Shown piece by piece: positions 60,160-64,000 of a stretch of DNA of 64,000 nt. Source of the DNA: Dehalococcoidia bacterium (GTDB taxonomy: Bacteria > Chloroflexota > Dehalococcoidia > Lucifugimonadales > Lucifugimonadaceae); contig JASLLE010000007.1 in NCBI GenBank assembly GCA_030747175.1, forward strand, positions 1 through 64,000. Direction: 5' to 3'. Made by a program: the position numbers and the translations under genes. A model generated the notes under the pieces. That model ran no database searches. It was not told where the DNA came from and worked only from the letters and a program-made list of their open reading frames with translations. Within the stretch, counting starts at the first letter, position 1. Every line of letters starts with the position of its first letter.

Positions 60160-61995
60160 TTACGCCGCCCCGACTGTCTGTTTCAGGCCAAGCGCCTCCA
60201 ACTTTGAGTCGCTCGGGCGCGTCGTCACCGGATCCCAGTCCAACGCACGCAGGTAATCCGATACGAGGGCGTCATCGTCGATGGTCACGCCCTCGTTAGG
60301 TCCTTCCGTCTGCGGTGTCTTGCCGAGAGCGCGCGGGTTGAAATCCATTTCGAGGGGATTCATTCCTTCGCGCAGATTGAACATGTGGCGCAACGTGCCA
60401 ATTCGCTCTCCGGCGAGTTCCAGTTCCTCCCCGGTGTACTTCGCGCCCGTTATCGTCTCAAGGAACTCCGTCACAAAGCTCACGTTGTACGAGTTAAAGC
60501 CAAATAGACAGATGCCGGTGGTGTTTGCCACATGCACCCAGGCCGCCGCCTTTATCTGCAACTCGCCAAATCCCTCGGCGGAGTACTTGTCCGGACGGGT
60601 GTCTTCCATCACGCCATCGCCCATGATCCATCCGACACCGCCCTGTGTATGACGGCCCGGGGTCGCGTCCATTCGGTAGCTGACCGATAGCGACGGAATA
60701 AACTTGGGATCGTGCGCCGGCAACTCCTGTCCACCGGCGTGGACGGCGAACTCTTCAGCGCCCTGGCCCAATTTTTCGGCGGCGGATTTCACGCCGTCCG
60801 CCAGGATCTCGCCGATGCCCTCGCGCCTGGCGATCAGGTCCACCAGAGACGTCACCGCTTCTCCGTCACCCCAGTTAAGTTCGAATCCAACGTCATCCAG
60901 GCCGATGATCTCATTCTGGTACGACTCGACGGCGAATGAGACAGCAGAGCCGGCCGAGATCGTGTCCAGCCCGGCAGCATTACAGATGTCATTAAACCGG
61001 ATGATCGACTCCAGGTCGTCGTTCAGGACGTTGGTGCCGGCCATCGTGAGGGTCTCGTATTCGGGCTTGTGCGATTCCTTCGCCCGGCCCGGACCCGCTT
61101 TCATATGTCCGCCGCATGCGATCGTGCATCGCCAGCAGCCGTAACGTTTGGCCTGTTCCGAAACGACCTCATCGCCGCCGATATTCTGGACCGTCGGGAA
61201 ATCGACCGAGCTGCCTCCCCAGTTCTTGACCGGAGAGTCACCCACGGCGACCAGGCCCTCGGTAATTCCAGCCGTTCCATATTCGTGGAACAGGTCCCCA
61301 CCCTCGTTGAGCCGCGGAATCCACCGCCGCCGCATAAGCGTCGCCTCTTTTGCGTCGTGCATCGGGACCTTGATTGTGCCCCGGGCCACGATCGCCTTGA
61401 GCTTCTTGGACCCCATCACAGCGCCCAGCCCGGACCGGCCGGCCGCACGGCCTTTGTCGTTCATCACACAGGAAATCAGCGACTGCATCTCGCCGGCGGG
61501 GCCAATGCAGGACACCCGTGTGTGCCGTCTCCCGTACTCCGCGCGAAGCAGGTCGTCGGTGATCTGTGTGTCCTTGCCCCACAGGTGTTCGGCGTCCTGT
61601 AGAGACGCTTTGCCTTCATCCAGCAGCAGATAGACCGGTTTCTCGGATATGCCGGTGAAGAAAACGAAGTCGTAACCGGCAAACTTCATGTACGGACCGA
61701 AGTCACCCCCGGAACTGGCGTCGCCCCACGTACCGGTCAAAGGCGACTTGCCGACCACCGTGTACCGACCGCTGGTCAGGGCCGGTGTCCCCGTCAGCGG
61801 GCCGCTCGTAAACCCGAGCATGGCGTCCGGGCCAAGCGGGTCAACACCCGGCTTCATCCGGTCATACAGGACTTTGACGCCGACTCCGTAACCGCCGAGA
61901 TAATCCCGTGCGAGACTTTCGTCAGTCGTCTCTTCGGTCAGCGATCCGTTCGCCAGATCGACGAAAAGAGTTCGGCCCATAAATCCATTTGACAT
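60160..61995 (-). CDS. Tungsten aldehyde:ferredoxin oxidoreductase (AOR family, copy 2)
   Basis: 611 aa. FMGRTLFVDLANGSLTEE, YLGGYGVGVKVLYDR, KSPLTGTWGDASSGG and AAGRSGLGAVMGSKKLKAI follow the AOR N-terminal pattern. The [4Fe-4S] ligands are C287, C290, C294 (CWRCTIAC) and C496 (GICLFGFN). It differs from copy 1 in the pocket regions (HTQGGVGW in place of HCAGLHDT), so the substrates should differ. The TTGCTC... of copy 1 contrasts with an ATG start here. It is the first gene of the aor-moaD-aor operon. Physiological direction, aldehyde oxidation or acid reduction, cannot be told. Confidence 0.92.
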   Translation of the reverse strand: MSNGFMGRTLFVDLANGSLTEETTDESLARDYLGGYGVGVKVLYDRMKPGVDPLGPDAMLGFTSGPLTGTPALTSGRYTVVGKSPLTGTWGDASSGGDFGPYMKFAGYDFVFFTGISEKPVYLLLDEGKASLQDAEHLWGKDTQITDDLLRAEYGRRHTRVSCIGPAGEMQSLISCVMNDKGRAAGRSGLGAVMGSKKLKAIVARGTIKVPMHDAKEATLMRRRWIPRLNEGGDLFHEYGTAGITEGLVAVGDSPVKNWGGSSVDFPTVQNIGGDEVVSEQAKRYGCWRCTIACGGHMKAGPGRAKESHKPEYETLTMAGTNVLNDDLESIIRFNDICNAAGLDTISAGSAVSFAVESYQNEIIGLDDVGFELNWGDGEAVTSLVDLIARREGIGEILADGVKSAAEKLGQGAEEFAVHAGGQELPAHDPKFIPSLSVSYRMDATPGRHTQGGVGWIMGDGVMEDTRPDKYSAEGFGELQIKAAAWVHVANTTGICLFGFNSYNVSFVTEFLETITGAKYTGEELELAGERIGTLRHMFNLREGMNPLEMDFNPRALGKTPQTEGPNEGVTIDDDALVSDYLRALDWDPVTTRPSDSKLEALGLKQTVGAA

Positions 61996-62293
61996 AAAAT
62001 TCTCCGTTCCCGGCGCCTTCTCGACAGGGGCATGAAGTGTCTACTAGCGACATCGTAGTGATCACGTCGCCCCGGGGCGTGAGGATTTCGTGAACCTCGA
62101 TGTGCGGCGAAGCTAGTTTCGGCGATCACCCAAAGCGAAATAGCAGGGACGCGGCCGGTTGACGCCATCGGAAATGGCAGGATCCATCATCCCCATCCAC
62201 GAGCGACATCTCGACCGCTTTTTCAAGACGCCCGTACACCGCTGTTCCGGGTTTCACCCGCAACCGGCGCGCCGACCTGGCCATCGCATCGTC
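61996..62293. other. Upstream region of the AOR operon
   Basis: 298 bp with the AOR operon reading left and a methyltransferase gene ending at its right edge. The operon promoter must lie here. No palindromic operator or riboswitch was recognised, and no gene. Confidence 0.35.
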
Positions 62294-62950
62294 TCAATCG
62301 TGGAAGCTTCTCGCCTGTATTCCGGGAAGTGTGACCGTCTCCGGTGCCAGCCCCCAGTCCTTCAGCAGGTGCTCGAATTCCCGTGCGTTTGGCGCGACGA
62401 TCCGGTCTTCGCCGTGTACGGGTAACCAGAGTGGATGGTAGTAACTACCCGGTGGCGACAGGCCCAGCACCACCACGACAGCATCCCTGGCGGTCGCCAC
62501 CGCGCGCCGGACATACGGCGTAACGGGCGCAACGCCGTAAAGCAGATGCGACATCAGCACTACATCGGCCGGCTCCTGATCCGCGTCTTCCCACCGGACC
62601 GACTTGATGTCGATATTCTGGACTCCTCGCCGGGCGATCTGATGACGCAACTCCATCGCCATCGCCGGGGACGGCTCAACCGCTACCACCCTCTTGCATA
62701 TTCGCGAAATCGGAACAGACAGGCGTCCGGCCCCGGCCCCTATGTCCAGGAGCACCGAATCCGGGCGCAACACGGAACGCAGATACGCAACCACCGGATC
62801 ATCCGGCTCACCCTCGGGAGCGGGCAGAAAACTGGAGGTCAGGCCGCGCCAGGGATCCGGCCTGCCTTCGTCCAGGAACACTCGCCGGTGCTGCATTCGA
62901 GAGAGTTCTACTTGCGCGTCCCAACGTCGGGCCAGGGCGGTCAACGGCAT
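62294..62950 (-). CDS. Class I SAM-dependent methyltransferase
   Basis: 218 aa. Motif I is SVLLDIGAGAGRLSVPIS (about residues 65-82), the acidic end of strand 2 is VVAVEPSP, and motif post-II is VRWEDADQEPADVVLMSHLL. The N-terminal 60 residues, with RRWDAQVELSR, form a short lid. Its substrate is unknown; the sequence lacks the signs of a DNA, RNA or UbiE/MenG methyltransferase that I would recognise. It lies between the AOR operon and the third AOR gene. Confidence 0.82.
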   Translation of the reverse strand: MPLTALARRWDAQVELSRMQHRRVFLDEGRPDPWRGLTSSFLPAPEGEPDDPVVAYLRSVLRPDSVLLDIGAGAGRLSVPISRICKRVVAVEPSPAMAMELRHQIARRGVQNIDIKSVRWEDADQEPADVVLMSHLLYGVAPVTPYVRRAVATARDAVVVVLGLSPPGSYYHPLWLPVHGEDRIVAPNAREFEHLLKDWGLAPETVTLPGIQARSFHD

Positions 62951-63353
62951 GGCCCGTTATCTCTCGGGGCGGGCGCGCTACCCTGCCCGCGCTGACGCTG
63001 CATCCTCACTTCACTCACAGAAGCGCCCGCGCTGCGTTGTTACATGGATCGCCGAAACACCTTCCCGGCAGGGATACCGATCAGGCGTTCGTCGGCGTTG
63101 AAACTTCAAGCAGATCGTGACGGGCCAGCACTCCCACGGCTTCGATGCCGTTAGCCATTACGACTTGGCTCATGTAGCTTCCCAGCATAACGCGCTGAAC
63201 CGGTCGTATTGGCCGCGATTGGCCCGGTAAGCGAACCCGCACAGTCCTGAGCGCGGGTGGCGCTGCGCCCCCGCGCTCACCATCGTCCTGCCCCCTCCCA
63301 TACACTGGCGTTCTCACCTTCCCGGGCAAGAACTTGGACAAGGAGCGAACGAT
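62951..63353. other. Intergenic region before the third AOR gene
   Basis: 403 bp between divergent genes. Apart from a short open frame at 63081-63188 (separate entry), nothing was recognised. AAGGAG lies eight bases before the AOR start at 63354. A promoter for the AOR gene is expected between 63190 and 63330. Confidence 0.4.
63081..63188 (-). pseudogene. Possible remnant of a CBS-domain protein
   Basis: A 35-codon frame ends ...QVVMANGIEAVGVLARHDLL and a few more residues. The pattern small-hydrophobic strand, Gly, then VGVxxRHDLL is the closing half of a CBS domain. The upstream part of the domain is missing in all frames. It could be a relic of a CBS gene or chance similarity. Confidence is low. 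Confidence 0.25.
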
Positions 63354-64000
63354 TTGGCCATCGGTGGCGGGTATCGGCCCCACATCCTGCGCGTCGACCT
63401 GGAGCAGGGGAGTATCGATCGACAACCACTGCCGGACGAAGCGATTCTGCGCAGGTACGTCGGCGGCACAGGTCTGGGGCTGTATTTCCTGTTGAAAAAC
63501 GCCCCGCCACAGGCAGCCGCGACCGATCCCGATGCTCCACTTATCTTCGCGGTAGGACCGCTGACGGGGACCCCCGCGGTTAACTCTACGGACTGGACTA
63601 CCGTCTGCTTCAACCTCCTCGTCCCTTATTCGGTCGGGATTGGTCACGGACACGGGTTCTTCGGCGCATACCTGAAGCTTGCCGGGCACGAGGGCATCTA
63701 CCTGACCGGGGTGTCGGAGCGACCATGCTACCTGTGGATCGACGATGGCCATGTGGAACTCCGGGACGCGGGCCATCTCTGGGGGCTCGACACGAGAGAA
63801 ACCGAGCGCCGTCTCAAGATCGAGCTGGGCGATGAGACAAACATCAGTGTCGCCTGCATTGGTCCCGCGGGTGAGGCGCAACTCCCCGGAGCGATGGTGA
63901 AGGCGGATCGCAACCACGGCTCCGGCAAGGGCAGCCCGGGTGCCGTGATGGGGAGCAAGAATCTAAAGGCGATCGCCGTTCACGGGACCGGCGTCGTACC
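63354..64000 (+). CDS. AOR-family oxidoreductase (copy 3, truncated by window edge)
   Basis: First 215 codons of a third AOR; the rest is beyond 64000. Start is TTG at 63354 with AAGGAG upstream. The translation reads PHILRVDLEQGSIDRQPLPD, RRYVGGTGLGLYFLLKN, FAVGPLTGTPAVNSTDWTTV, GFFGAYLKLAGHEGIYLTG, CYLWIDDGHVELRDAGHLWG and SPGAVMGSKNLKAIAVHG. These match the tungstopterin-binding N-terminal domain. KSPLTG, normally present between strands, is replaced by VCFNLLVPYSVG, and AAGRGGLG by NHGSGKGSPG, so the pterin environment is divergent. The cluster Cys residues are outside the window. Confidence 0.87.
   Translation, partial: MAIGGGYRPHILRVDLEQGSIDRQPLPDEAILRRYVGGTGLGLYFLLKNAPPQAAATDPDAPLIFAVGPLTGTPAVNSTDWTTVCFNLLVPYSVGIGHGHGFFGAYLKLAGHEGIYLTGVSERPCYLWIDDGHVELRDAGHLWGLDTRETERRLKIELGDETNISVACIGPAGEAQLPGAMVKADRNHGSGKGSPGAVMGSKNLKAIAVHGTGVV

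Noticed and set aside
1-64000. tRNA, rRNA, CRISPR, prophage and insertion-sequence genes
   Set aside because: The intergenic regions were read for cloverleaf arms, conserved rRNA stretches, transposase frames and integrases. None was found by eye; a covariance-model scan would be needed to exclude small RNAs.

Overview
The window (about 60% GC, no rRNA, tRNA, phage or IS genes seen) looks like a chromosome segment of a Chloroflexota bacterium, probably a Dehalococcoidia or SAR202-type lineage. This is an inference from gene content: futalosine-route menaquinone synthesis, several tungsten aldehyde:ferredoxin oxidoreductases (AORs), enolase-superfamily paralogs, CaiB/BaiF CoA-transferases, many MFS exporters, no outer-membrane genes, and frequent TTG starts. 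Short non-coding repeat blocks recur between genes.

Layout. 1-6.2 kb: a leftward operon for menaquinone (mqnC partial, mqnA, mqnE, UbiD, UbiX, UbiA) headed by a TetR regulator with a perfect palindromic operator. 6.2-14 kb: a GNAT, a 147-bp inverted-repeat element, mutL, a small HAD protein and three tandem MFS exporters. 14-17.3 kb: a PLP dehydratase, an unassigned protein and pyrD. 17.4-26.7 kb: a sugar-acid-like catabolic region with a PfkB kinase, a HAD phosphatase, two sister mandelate-racemase-type dehydratases, an MBL hydrolase, an alpha/beta hydrolase, a GNAT, a DUF2235 protein and a third enolase-superfamily protein whose metal-ligand Asp appears replaced by Lys. 27-32.5 kb: MFS, a membrane-anchored SNase-like protein, and threonine synthase - NIL - MoaD/ThiS. 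32.2-35.5 kb: aroC-aroK-aroB. 35.8-42 kb: a single-chain biotin-dependent acyl-CoA carboxylase and a double-domain CoA-transferase.

42.4-51.4 kb is the most unusual part. A histidine kinase and a response regulator converge with overlapping ends. Next to them is an operon for a Tat-exported four-cluster ferredoxin, an NrfD membrane quinone-binding subunit, a membrane-anchored Ig-like protein, a diheme cytochrome c with a Pro/Thr linker, and two lipoprotein-like diheme cytochromes whose N-termini are uninterrupted collagen Gly-X-Y repeats (23 and 27 triplets). No molybdopterin catalytic subunit is present. The set predicts a menaquinol-linked electron-transfer complex with collagen-stalked cytochromes that could carry electrons outward across a monoderm cell wall.

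51.6-64 kb: hemA, then a tungsten module. A GntR regulator, tupABC tungstate uptake and moeA run rightward and meet, at a perfect terminator hairpin, a leftward aor-moaD-aor operon; a third AOR starts near the right edge. Menaquinone synthesis, heme precursor supply, the NrfD/cytochrome operon and the AORs together suggest respiration fed by aldehyde or organic-acid oxidation.
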